Assembly (NCBI GenBank): GCA_963575745.1
Contig: CAUYUJ010018576.1
Location: 61,001-125,000, forward strand
DNA from: Prorocentrum cordatum
Lineage: Eukaryota > Sar > Dinophyceae > Prorocentrales > Prorocentraceae
Length of the DNA: 64,000 nt
Direction: 5' to 3'
The position numbers and the translations under genes are program-made. Below, in pieces: positions 23,927 to 34,062 of the stretch (position 1 is its first letter; each line of letters begins with the position of its first letter). The notes beneath the pieces are model-generated. The model saw only the letters and a program-made list of their open reading frames with translations. It did no database searches and had not been told where the DNA came from.

Positions 23927-24119
23927 CATTATTTGGTAGGCCTATAGGCGGGCCAGAACGCTTCGCAACTGCTTGACTGTCGTTGCCCTGTCAACTCGGG
24001 TCATCACTCGCTTCTCTGGCGGCCGTTCGGGACGATCCCCCCGGCGGGACACAGCTGCTGGAAGAGCACCCCGAGGCCAGGAAGCCGCCGAGAGAAAACC
24101 TCAGACTTCAAACCCAAAA

Positions 24120-24179
24120 CTCGTCGTCATCATCATCAGCATCATCAGCATCATCACCATCAGCATCATGATCACCACC

Positions 24180-24249
<70 letters not shown>

Positions 24250-24310
24250 CAATCACCATAAACATCATCATCATTATCATCATCATCATCGTCATCATCA
24301 TCAGCATCAG

Positions 24311-24401
<91 letters not shown>

Positions 24402-24402
24402 G
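24120..24402. repeat. (CAT)n microsatellite
   Basis: CATCAT run with CAC, AGC and TTA interruptions. It gives poly-His, poly-Ile, poly-Met and poly-Asp shadow frames. Confidence 0.98.
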
Positions 24403-24474
24403 TCCCTTCGGCCCCAGCCCGCCCCCTCCATGCGTTCGATTTCCAGGGGCAGTTCGGGCGCCTGGCCCCGCGGG

Positions 24475-24640
24475 TCACCGCAGCCGCAGCAACCTCCGCA
24501 GGGGAGACGCCTCCGCGGCGCCGGCGGGCATCCGGAGCTGCTGCAAGACCTGCTCGGCAGCCTGCCGCACGGCTGGGTCGGCGTCCTTCGAGCAGGCCGC
24601 CAGGCGCCGCAGCTCGGGGGGCATCCCCTTCTGCGGAGCG
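24475..24640 (-). CDS. C-terminal exon of a HEAT-like helical repeat protein
   Basis: Reading the minus strand in the frame that stops with TGA at 24475-24477 gives a compositionally normal peptide. It contains MPPELRRLAACSKDADPAV followed by RQAAEQVLQQL. The pattern A.D.D.AVR.AAE.VL..L is what HEAT/Armadillo-type helix pairs look like, with D and VR positions as in HEAT units. The frame remains open upstream to about 24680, but GCTCCGCAG|AAGGGG near 24633 would be a plausible 3' splice site, so the 5' edge is uncertain. It is shorter than an ordinary ORF-calling cut-off. Function unknown; HEAT proteins are usually scaffolds. Two other HEAT-type terminal exons lie on the same strand at 39883 and 44893. 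Confidence 0.5.
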
Positions 24641-24950
24641 GCAGCGACCTCGCGGGCGTCGCCCGAGGTGAACGACGAAAAGAAGCGCGCCTTACGCGAG
24701 AAAACGTGGCGACTTTACGCCGTGGTTTAGGAGGCCAGCAGCCTGGCACACCGCACGGAGGCGAAGGCGCTCGTGCGCGACCTTGCTCGGGGAGCTTGAG
24801 GCCTCAGCCAAACCAATGAGGCCACAAGGGTTTCCAAAACACCCTGCGATCCAACGTCGCGGAAAAAATGCAACACCGCGGCAGATCACAACCAGAGCCC
24901 CAGACCCCGCTGCATGTTTCGTGGCCCCCCCTAAAAAACGTAACTGAAAT

Positions 24951-25900
24951 TAGCCTGGCGAAGGACTCAACCATATGCAGTCGTGGGTCCCGCCATTGTG
25001 AGTATCTTCTTCGGCGGCACACCTTATGGGGCCACGAAACGTGTGAGGGGGTGTGCCGAAATGGGTGTAGGGGACGCATGCGGGCGGCAGCACTGGGGCC
25101 TTCGGTGGAGCTCCCTATGAGGCCACAAAACGCGTGAGGGGTGTGCCGAAATGGGTGTAGGGGACGCATGCGGGCGGCAGCCCTGGGGCCTTCGGTGGAG
25201 CTCCCTATGGGGCCACGAAGCGTGCGAAGGGTGTGCCGAAATTGATGTAGGGGACGCATGCGGGCGGCAGCACTGGGGCCTTCGGTGGAGCTCCCTATGG
25301 GGCCATGAAACGTGTGAGGGGGTGTGCCGAAATGGGTGTACGGGACGCATGCGGGCGGCAGCACTGGGGCCTTCGGTGGAGCTCCATATGCCACGAAACG
25401 TGTGAGGGGTGTGCCGAAATGGGGCGTAGGGGGACGCATGCGGGCGGCAGCACTGGGCCTTCGGTGGAGCTCCCTATGGGGCCACGAAACGTGTGAGCTG
25501 CGGAAATGGGTGGGGCGCGGCGGTGGGGCCTGTCCCTATGGGGCCACGGGGAGGGTGTGCGAAATGGACGCATGCGGCGCATGGGTTCGGTGGAGCTCCC
25601 TATGGGCCACGAACGTGTGAGGGGTGTGCCGAAATGGGCGTAGGGGACGCATGCGGGCGGCAGCTGGGGCCTTCGGTGGAGCTCCCTATGGGGCCACGAA
25701 ACGTGTGAGGGGTGTGCCGAAATGGGTGTAGGGGACGCATGCGGGCGGCAGCCCTGGGGCCTTCGGTGGAGCTCCCTATGGGGCCACGAAACGTGTGAGG
25801 GGTGTGCCGAAATGGGTGTAGGGGACGCATGCGGGCGGCAGCCCTGGGGCCTTCGGTGGAGCTCCCTATGGGGCCACGAAACGTGTGAGGGGTGTGCCGA
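24951..25900. repeat. 89-bp satellite array 1 with head module
   Basis: The head at ~24951-25020 (CTGGCGAAGGACTCAACCAT, ATTGTGAGTATCTTCTTCGG) is followed by about ten units of ~89-92 bp. Each unit has GGGGTGTGCCGAAATGGG, GGGGACGCATGCGGGCGGC, GGGGCCTTCGGTGGAGCTCC and CTATGGGGCCACGAAACGTG. The unit near 25500-25620 is badly degenerate. The same monomer family forms array 2 at 36925-38200. Confidence 0.95.
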
Positions 25901-25904
25901 AGGA

Positions 25905-25905
25905 C

Positions 25906-25987
<82 letters not shown>

Positions 25988-26012
25988 TTGATGACGATGA
26001 TGATGGTGATAT

Positions 26013-26055
<43 letters not shown>
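25905..26055. repeat. (GAT)n microsatellite
   Basis: Uninterrupted GATGAT begins inside the last satellite unit and ends before a purine-rich linker. It gives poly-Met and poly-Ile shadow frames. Confidence 0.98.
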
Positions 26056-26111
26056 TGATGATGAGAAGATGGGGAGGGAAAGAGGCGGAGGAGGAGGGAG
26101 GAGGAAGGAGA

Positions 26112-26169
26112 GGAACGCGGGGCACCGTCTCTTCAAAACGAGGACCCAACACCACAGGATGGATGGGAA
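26112..26169. other. Satellite tail module (array 1)
   Basis: Contains ACGCGGGGCACCGTCTCTTC, AAAACGAGGACCCAACACCA and AGGATGGATGGGAA. It is nearly identical to 38225-38285 and shares its TTCAAAACGA...ACCCAAC...GGGAA core with the ends of both 102-bp satellite blocks. A purine-rich linker precedes it, as in the other copies. Confidence 0.8.
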
Positions 26170-26412
26170 CAAATGAGTGCGTTTAGATGCGATCGCGCCC
26201 AGGTGCATGCGAGAAGCCCATCGTATCTACTTTTCTGCAACGACGACAATATAGATATGATGTTTAGATGCGCGCCCCCAGCCTGCGCGGGAGCGCCGCC
26301 GTATCTAAACGCATTTATGTGTCAAGAATGTCTTAAAAGTTGGGACCGTATCAATCCCTTCAAGAAACATATGTACATATATATATATATAGTCCTTCAA
26401 GAAACAGATGCA

Positions 26413-26458
<46 letters not shown>

Positions 26459-26720
26459 TAGATTCGTAACTATTTGTTTCAAATAATGACAGCGCCGCGC
26501 CGTATACATATACATCTATATATTCGTAACAAATTTTGGTCCGAACGAATGCTGTCGGCTGTGCTCTCAGCACGAATCAGATCCATGATATTGGTCGAAG
26601 CAATGATGAACAACGGGATGGGGATAGTGGGAAGCCGTAGCGATGAGGAGTGAGGAGACGAGCGACGACGACAAAAACGACGAGGAGTAAGATGGATAGC
26701 AACGACGAAACGAAATTCAG
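26170..26720. repeat. TATCTAAACGC-ended foldback sequence and AT-rich spacer
   Basis: GTGCGTTTAGATGCG at ~26175 and CGTATCTAAACGCAT at ~26303 are inverted. Related GTATCTAAACGCATC occurs at ~29580, and GTATCTA/ATCTAAAC phrases occur at 27166-27290. (TA)n tracts lie at 26374-26390 and 26405-26455. No gene is seen. Confidence 0.55.
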
Positions 26721-27105
26721 GAGAGAACTGGGTCGGAACAGGGAAACGTAGGATGGGGAGAGCAAGGAGGAGGAGGGAGAGGAGGAGGAGTGATTCGGAC
26801 GATGAGCGCGGACAAGGAGGAGGAGGAGGGCGCGCGGCGAGGAGGCAAGAGGAGCGAAGTAAAGTTGGAGGGAGCGTCAGAAGGAGAACGTGGAGGAGGG
26901 GGAGTCAGGACGGGGATGAAGTCGATCAGCGATTGAAGATAATGTTTTTTCTGCTTCGTCCTCCTCGTCATCATGATCGTTCGGCTCGCCAGCCGCCCAT
27001 GATTACCCACTTCAATTCCTCTTCCTCCTCCTCCTCCTCCTCCTCCTCCTCCTCCTCCTCCTCCTCCTCCTTCTCCTCCTCCTCATCATCATCGTCGTCA
27101 TGACT
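26721..27105. repeat. (GGA)n-rich segment and (CTC)n microsatellite
   Basis: GGAGGAGGAG-rich 26760-26910, then CTCCTC at 27016-27090 ending in CATCATCATCGTCGTCA. Open frames are low complexity. Confidence 0.85.
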
Positions 27106-27119
27106 GGCATGTGAACTGT

Positions 27120-27377
27120 CTCCCTGTGATTGAGCGGCCTAGGCCTGGCAGTGGAGACGCGGCGCCGTATCTATTCGTATCTATGTTTGGTAGACATGTT
27201 TTCCAGCGATGGGCGCCAGATTGAGCCGTATCTATACAGATCTAAACATATCTATTCGTATCTAACAATAACCCCGTATCTAAAATGTTGGTTCATTGTT
27301 GTAGTTTTGCTGGTTCATAGTAATAATATAAAAAAACTATATAATATATATATATATATATAAACTATTTATATATA

Positions 27378-27378
<1 letters not shown>
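27120..27378. repeat. GTATCTA-rich AT sequence
   Basis: CGTATCTATTCGTATCTA, CCGTATCTATACAGATCTAA and CATATCTATTCGTATCTAAC recur, ending in (TA)n at 27340-27362. Part of the dispersed TATCTAAA family; no gene. Confidence 0.6.

Positions 27379-27448
<70 letters not shown>
27379..27448. repeat. Poly(A) homopolymer, 70 A
   Basis: Seventy consecutive A after an AT-rich leader, then an abrupt change to CGCCGATCCGGCG. It could be the 3' tail of a plus-strand retroposon or a slippage product; no upstream ORF is identifiable. Confidence 0.97.
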
Positions 27449-27449
<1 letters not shown>

Positions 27450-27499
27450 GCCGATCCGGCGTGTGAGTTTCTGAGAGCGTGGGCTTGAGCTCGCTCAAG

Positions 27500-27940
27500 C
27501 TTCGCTCTGCAAGGGGGGGGCGCAAACGACGAAAGAATTGACACGCAAGGCCTCCCCAATGCCAGGACCGCCCCCCCCCCCTTCCTCTCCGGCGCCCCCC
27601 CCCCCCTCTCTTCCTGCACACCCCCCCTTCCCCTGCAATCTCCTCTCCGCCCCCCCGTCCCCTCTTCCTGCACCCCCCCGCCTCTGCACCTTCTCTTTCC
27701 CCCAGCTCCCCCCCACCCTTCCTGCGCCTTGGACAAGAGAGAAGGGGGGGAGGGGAAGGGAAAGGGAGAGAGGGGGGGACAGAAAGGGGTGGGGGGACAG
27801 GAGAGAGGAAGGGGGGGGGAGACAGGAGACAGGAGGGGCGGAGAGGGGGGGGGAGAGGGGGGGGGGTGGACAGGAGAGAGGAGGGGGAGGGGGGACAGGA
27901 GAGGGGAGGGGGGGGTGAAAGGACAGAGGGGGGGGGCCAA
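27500..27940. repeat. C-tract then G-tract segment
   Basis: 27568-27720 is C-homopolymer-rich (CCCCCCCCCCTTCC) and 27740-27935 is G/GA-rich (GGGGGGAGAG). The halves are partly complementary, so an imperfect hairpin is possible. Confidence 0.9.
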
Positions 27941-28185
27941 GCTAGGTGCGCTCGCGTCATATCTGACATCCTACCCCTCCCTCCCATCCCTTACCATGGC
28001 GCAGATCCCCTCTCTACTCGCACAGTCGGATGTCGAGCAGGGCAATGATCCCGAAAGGGTACACGATGCAGCGATGCATTGTCATTGTACAGCACGGCAA
28101 GGCATGGCGTAGACGAGCACCGCGAAGCGTAGTATCAACCTAGCATTGCATCGCATGCCGTGGCATGGCACGGGAAATGACGCCA

Positions 28186-28965
28186 GCGCTGCAGCGGGAG
28201 CACGAGTCGAAACGAGCGGAAGCGCGGAAATGAGGCCAGCGCTGCAGCGGGAGCACGACTCGGAACGAGCGGAAGCACGCCAGAATCGGCCCGGGAGGCT
28301 TCCCGGGCGCCGGAAGCAGAAATTTAGCAGTTTCAAAAGAAAAATGAACTTTTTTCGGTTTTTTTCGGCGCCGCCTCGGAACTCGATTTTCCGGCGCCGG
28401 CCGGAACCCGCTCCGGACCCGGCCCGGGCGCCGGCCCGGGCGCCGGCTCGGGCGTCTGGCCCGGGCGCCGGCTCGCGCGCCAGCCCGGGCGTCGGAATCG
28501 GCCCGGGAGGCGTCCCGGGCGCCGGAAGCAGAAATAGAGCATTGTGTATTAGAATGGCCTTTTTTCGGCGCCGCCTCGGAACTCGATTTTCCGGCGCCGG
28601 CCGGAACCGGCTCCGGACCCGGCCCGGGCACCGGCCCGGGCGCCGGCGTCTGGCTCGGGCGCCGGCTCGGGCGCCAACCCGGGCGTCGGAATCGGCCTCC
28701 CGGGCGCCGGAAGCAGAAATTTAGCATTTTCAAAAGAAAAATGTGTTTTAGAATGGCCTTTTTTCGGCGCCGCCTCGGAACTCCATTTTCCGGGGGCGGC
28801 CAGAACCCTGGCCCGGCTGCTCCGGACCCGGCGGCCCGAGCGCCGGCCCGGGCGCCGGCTCGGGCGTGCAGCCCAGGCGCCGGCGGAAATGAGGCCAGCG
28901 CTGCAGCGGGAGCACGATTCGGAACGAGCGGGGCCCGAAACTGAGGCCGGCGCCTCAGCGAGAGC
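28186..28965. repeat. CCGGGCGCCGG-rich repeat block
   Basis: Three copies of a ~200-bp unit begin near 28285, 28492 and 28693. Each has CCCGGGCGCCGGAAGCAGAA, TTTTTTCGGCGCCGCCTCGG and GGCGCCGGCCGGAAC. They are flanked by GCCAGCGCTGCAGCGGGAGC units at 28191, 28232 and 28892. The many self-complementary GGCGCCGG and CCCGGGC elements allow strong secondary structure. Frames are R/P/A-rich artefacts. Confidence 0.85.
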
Positions 28966-29104
28966 AGCATTTTGGAGAACAAAAAAAATGCAAGCGAAAA
29001 CCCAACTCTGGGGAAACCTGTGTGTTAAAAAACAATACGCGGGGGGTGGTCGGCTACTCCCATTCTGTCATCAGGGGAAGAGGGAGAGTAGTATTCATAT
29101 TGAG

Positions 29105-29327
29105 TAATTGTACAAGAGAGAGAGGGGGGGAAAGGAGTGAGGGGGGGGAAAAAAGAGGAGTGGGAGGGGGCAGGAGAGAGGGGGGGGACAGAGAGAGGAG
29201 GAGGGGGGAGGGAAAGGAAGAGGGGGTAGGAGGGACAGAGAAAGGGGTGAGGGGGACAGGAGAGAGGGGTTGGGGGCCGGGACATCACATCTCCGTCACC
29301 ATCACCATCACATCGTCACATCACCAC

Positions 29328-29365
<38 letters not shown>

Positions 29366-29447
29366 CCATCATCATCACATCATCACATCACATCATCATC
29401 ATCAGTCGTCATCACACCACCAGCACAATCACACCACCACCACCACC

Positions 29448-29529
<82 letters not shown>

Positions 29530-29540
29530 GGAGCGCCCCG
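29105..29540. repeat. Purine tract and (CAT/CAC)n microsatellite
   Basis: GAGAGGGGGG-rich 29105-29275, then CATCATCACATC-type repeats 29290-29530. Confidence 0.95.
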
Positions 29541-29894
29541 GATCGGCGGCACTGGCCAGAGGCCACTACAATATGAGATCGTATCTAAACGCATCCAAGT
29601 TTGAGAAACATATCTACGCGTATCAATTGTGATTCATGAACACGCCGTAAACACACATATGATTCAGGGAGGATGTTTAGATGGCATCCGGTCCTTCCGA
29701 ATGCAGCTGCCGCTCGGGAAACGAGCGACCCAAACAGATATTTTGACGTGTCGTCCAGGGCCATCGATCTGTGCTGGTCCCTGGGCCCCAAGGGCCCAGA
29801 ACGGGGCGACGACGCCCGCGGGCGGGAAAAGCTTCAACGCCCAGATCTCCGGGCACCCCCCCATGAGGCCCAGGGGCCCACAGGGGCCCCAGGA
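29541..29894. other. Spacer with TATCTAAACGCATC foldback end; no gene
   Basis: ATCGTATCTAAACGCATCC at ~29579 faces GGATGTTTAGATGGCATCC at ~29671, forming a short foldback related to 26170-26320. The remainder to 29894 is unique GC-rich sequence. Confidence 0.45.
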
Positions 29895-29898
29895 TTAA

Positions 29899-30060
29899 GT
29901 CGGGCGTGTCCCCCTACAGGGGGATTTTCGGCGGAAAATAAAAAATACCCCAGAAATAGTCTGGGGACTATTCTGGGGGTATGTTTTGACCTTTTTGGGG
30001 CATTGTGGGGGTATTTTTTATTTTTCGTCGAAAATCCCCCTGTAGGGGGACACGCCCGAT
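29899..30060. mobile_element. TTAA-type inverted-repeat element (copy E)
   Basis: The best preserved copy: TTAA at 29895-29898, left end GTCGGGCGTGTCCCCCTACA, right end GTAGGGGGACACGCCCGAT, and TTAA at 30061-30064. The ~38-bp inverted ends include GGGGGATTTTCG. The interior includes AGTCTGGGGACTATTCTGGG. Perfect TTAA on both sides points to piggyBac-like target choice; no transposase is encoded. Confidence 0.9.
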
Positions 30061-30064
30061 TTAA

Positions 30065-30892
30065 CCCCAGGATAGGCCAGAGAGCAAAGCTGGCGCTGTT
30101 TCGTGACTCTCTGGACCAATCCATCCCTGCCCACACCCCGCCCACCACAGAATGCCCCGAGCGAGGCCGCGGCGCCAGAGTCCGGAGCTCGGCAGGGTTC
30201 TGTGCGAGGTCTCCTGCTCGCCCTCGTCCCCCTCCTCCTCCGCCCCCCTCCTCCCTCCTCCTCCTCCTCCTCCTCCGCCTCCCCCTCCTCCGCCTCTCTC
30301 CTCCCCATCCTCCTCCTCCTCCTCCTCCTCCTCCTCCGCCTCCTCCTCCTCCTCCTCCTCCTCCTCCTCCTCCTCCTCCTCCTCCTCCTCCTCATCATCA
30401 TCACCTCCTCCTCCTCCTCCTCCTCCCCCCCCTCCTCCTCCTCCTCCTCCTCCTCCTCCTCCTCCAGAGCGGGGTGGGGAGGAGGAGGCTGTGGGGCGGG
30501 AGCGGGGCGAGCGGCGAGCGGCGCGCGAACCCGCGGCACGCGGCGCACAGCCGCCGTCGGTAAGGGCCAGGCGCCCCCTCCCCCCCTGCCTCCCGCTGCC
30601 TCTGTCGGGCCGCCGCCGGTGCCTCCCTCCCCCCTCCTGCTGTCAGCCCTCCGGGGCCCCCCTCGCTTGCGACGGGCGGCCAAGGCTGGCCCCCGCGCCT
30701 CCTCGGCGATTGTTCTTACGCGAGCGGCTCGGGGCCCTAAGGGCCCCCAGCCGCTCCCGTGAGCAGGCCCCCAGAGGGGCCCTGCCGACATGTTAAAACC
30801 GCAGGGAGGCCTCATGAGCTCCCGAACCGTGGCTCGGACTGGACTCATGTCCCCTAGCGCCTTGTCCTTGCTTTTGTCCTCCCCCCACACAC
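30065..30892. repeat. (CTC)n microsatellite (30225-30470) in GC-rich spacer
   Basis: TCCTCC run with CATCATCA interruption at ~30393. Flanking frames (30480-30790) are P/R/A-rich on both strands with no recognised domain. Confidence 0.85.
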
Positions 30893-31105
30893 ACCTTTTT
30901 TTTTTCTCTCTCTCTCTCTCTCCCCCGACCGCATCTCTCTCTCTCTCTTTCCTCTGTCTCTTCATTCTCTCAATCTCTCTCTCTCTCTTCTCTCTCTCTC
31001 TTTCTCTGCTCTCATCTTCTCTCAATCATTTTTCCGCCTCTCTCTCTCTCTCTCTCTCTTCTTTCTCTCTCTCTCTCTCCTCTCTGTCTCTCTTCTTGTG
31101 TCTTA
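30893..31105. repeat. (CT)n microsatellite
   Basis: CTCTCT runs with TTTCTC and CATCTC interruptions. Confidence 0.97.
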
Positions 31106-31129
31106 TAATATACATATGGATGGAGCCCA

Positions 31130-32075
31130 GGAGAAGCCCCAGGAGGTCACCAGGAGGCCCCAGGAGGACCCAGGAGGCCCACGCAACTCGGAGCTCTGAG
31201 ACGCCGCGCTCGAGGTGGTCCGGCCCGTTTCGCCTGAGACTTCCTCGCAGCACGTTTCGCCCGAGACATCGTCGCAACTCTGGGGTCCGAGATGCCGCGC
31301 GCGAGGTGGTCCGGCCCGTTTCGCCTGAGACATCCTCGAACTTCTGAGCTCTGAGATGCCCAGCGCGAGGTGGTCCGGCCCGTCTCGCCTGAGAAATCCT
31401 TGCAACTCTGAGATCTGAGATGCCGTGCGCAAGGTGGTCCGGCCTGTTTCGCACAAGATATTCTCGCAACTCTGAGCTCTCAGATGCTGCGCAAGAGGTG
31501 GTCCAGCTGGGGCCCAAAAGACCACATGTTAAATACAAAATATCCCCCCTGGACCCTGGAGCCCCAGGAGCCCCAGAGAGCTTCAGGAGGCCCGCAGGAC
31601 GCCCAGGACATGGCCCAGGTCCCGCAGGAATTCCCCAGAGCTCCCAGGAGGCCCCCCCCTATCAGAACGTGTCAAGTTAATAAACATCCGGTGTTGATTC
31701 GTTGATTTTTCCTGCTCTTGTGCCCCCCCCCCCCCCATTTTTGGGGGCCCCGACGGCCACATGTTAGATATCCCCCCTGGGAACCCCAAGAGGCTTCAGG
31801 AAGCCCCAGGTGGGGTCCAGGAGGCCACAGGAGGCCCAGGAGGAAGCTCCAGGAGTTCACCAGGAGGTCCCAGGAGGCCCAGGAGGCCCCCGCAACTCGG
31901 AGCTCTGAGACGCCGCGCTCGAGGTGGTCCGGGCCGTTTCGCCTGAGACTTCCTCGCAGCACGTTTCGCCCGAGATATCGCCGCAACTCTGGGGTCCGAA
32001 ATGCCGCGCGCGAGGTGGTCCAGCCCGTTACGCTGCAGACATCCTCGCAACTCTGGGCTCCGAGATGCCGTTCGG
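31130..32075. repeat. ~65-bp satellite, two blocks
   Basis: Units with TCTGAGATGCCGCGCGAGGT, GGTCCGGCCCGTTTCGCCTG and AGACATCCTCGCAACTC repeat about every 65 bp at 31185-31505 and again at 31895-32075. The blocks are separated by a related AGGAGGCCCAGGAGG sequence and ACATGTTA(A/G)ATA-TCCCCCCTGG, which occurs near 31525 and 31760, so a larger duplication is superimposed. Confidence 0.9.
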
Positions 32076-32254
32076 GATGAAGAGGAGGTGGAGGAGGAGG
32101 ACGAGGAGGAGGACGAGGAGGAGGAGAAGGAGGAGGAGGAGGAGGCATGTTTCAACATGCCATGCCAGCCCGCACTGGACGGGCACGCAATCGACCTTGG
32201 AAACCGCAGTGGGTCTAAAAACCCTGTTTGGGGATACTGCACTCCGGCTATAAT

Positions 32255-32313
32255 ATATGTATGTCTCTCTCTCTCTCTCTCTCTCTCTATCGCTCTCTCT
32301 TTATTTCGTTATC

Positions 32314-32353
<40 letters not shown>

Positions 32354-32410
32354 CCTCTCTCTCTCTTGTTCTATTTCTCTGCCTCTCTCTCTGTTTCTCT
32401 CTCTCGCACC
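32255..32410. repeat. (CT)n microsatellite
   Basis: TCTCTCTC runs with TTTATTTCG and TGTTC interruptions. Confidence 0.95.
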
Positions 32411-32574
32411 GCCTCGCAGCGTTCCCACGCCCGCGCCACCCCGCTGGGTCGCGCGAGCGGCGCGCCGCGGCAAGAGGCGCGGGGGCCCCCAGACCACCAC
32501 GGGGACCCAATTTCCAGGCAGGGAGAAGGGAGAACGGGGAGGAACCGCTCGTCAATTCTACATCCCGATGGGGG

Positions 32575-32995
32575 TCATCCTCCTCCTCCTCCTCCTCCCT
32601 CCTCCTCCTCCTCCTCCCTCCTCCTCCTCCCCCTCCTCCTCCTCCTCCTCCCCCTCCTCCTCCCCCTCCCCCCCCTCCTCCTCCTCCTCCTCCTCCTCCT
32701 CCTCCTCCCGCCTCCACCTCCTCCTCCCTCCTCCTCCTCCTCCTCCTCCTCCTCCTCCTCTTCCTCCTCCTCCTCCTCCCTCCTCCTCCTCCTCCTCCTC
32801 CTCCTCCGCCTCCCTTTTCCTCTCCTCTCCTCCGCCTCCTCCGCCTCCTCCCCTCCTCCCTCCTCCTCTCCTCCTCCTCCTCCTCCTCCTCCTCCTCCTC
32901 CTCCTCCTCTCCTCCTCCTCCTCCTCCCCTCCCCCTCCTCCTCCCCCTCTCCTCCCCCTCCTCCTCCCCCTCCCCCCCCTCCCTCCTCCTCCTTA

Positions 32996-33027
<32 letters not shown>

Positions 33028-33995
33028 CTCTCCTCCATCCTCCTCTTCCTCCTCCTCCTCCTCCTCCTCCTCCTCCTCCTCCGCCTCCTCCTTGTCCTCC
33101 TCCTCCTCCCTCTCCGCCTCCTCCGCCTCCTCCTCCTCCTCCTCCTCTCCTCCTCCTCTCTCCCCTCCTCCTCCTCCTCCTCCTCCTCCTCCTCCTCCTC
33201 CTCCTCCTCCCGCCTCCCCTCCGCCTCCTCCTCCTCCTCCTCCTCCTCCTCCTCCCCCCGCCCTCCTCCACGCCCTCCTCCTCCTCCTCCTCCTCCTCCT
33301 CTTCTTCTTCTTCTTATTATTCTTCTTCTTTTTCTGTTTCTTATTCTTCTTCTTCTTATTATTATTATTATTATTCTTCTTATTATTCGTCTTCTTCTTA
33401 TTATTCTTCTTATTCTTCTTCGTCTTATTATTATTATTCTTATTGTTCTTGTTCTTTTTCTTATTAGTATTATTATTATTCTTCTTATTCTTCTTCTTCT
33501 TCTTATTATTATTATTCTTATTATTCTTCTTATTATTATTCTTAGTCTTCTTCTTCGTCTTATTATTATTATTCTTCTTACTATTATTATTATTATTTTT
33601 CTTCTTCTTCTTTTTCTTCTTATTCTTCTTATGCTTATTATTATTATTTTTCTTCTTCTTCTTCTAATTCTTATTATTCTTCTTATTATTATTCTTATGT
33701 TTCTTCTTCTTCTTCTTATTCTTCTTATTATTATTATTATTATTCTTCTTATTCTTATTATTCTTCTTCTTATTCTTATTATTCTTATTCTTCTTATTCT
33801 TATTATTCTTATTATTCTTCTTCTTCTTATTCTTCTTATTCTTCTTATTCTTCTTCTTCTTATTCTTCTTCTTCTTCTTATTATTATTCTTCTTATTCTT
33901 ATCATTAGTCTTCTTCTTCTTCTTATTTTTCTTCTTCTTCTTCCTCCTCCCTCCTCCTCCTCCTCCTCCTCCTCCTCTTCCTCCTCCTCCTCCTT
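32575..33995. repeat. 1.4-kb pyrimidine-rich tract grading TCC to TTC/TTA and back
   Basis: (TCC)n to ~33298, then (TTC/TTA)n with ATT to ~33940, then (TCC)n again to ~33995. Shadow frames of up to 620 codons (S/P/L/I-rich, or K/R/N/E on the minus strand) arise only from this tract. Confidence 0.97.
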
Positions 33996-34062
33996 TTCCC
34001 GAAGGAGGTCGAAGAACGGGATGGGAAAGCTGAGCGGCGGGACAGCTCAAAGGATCATGGAA

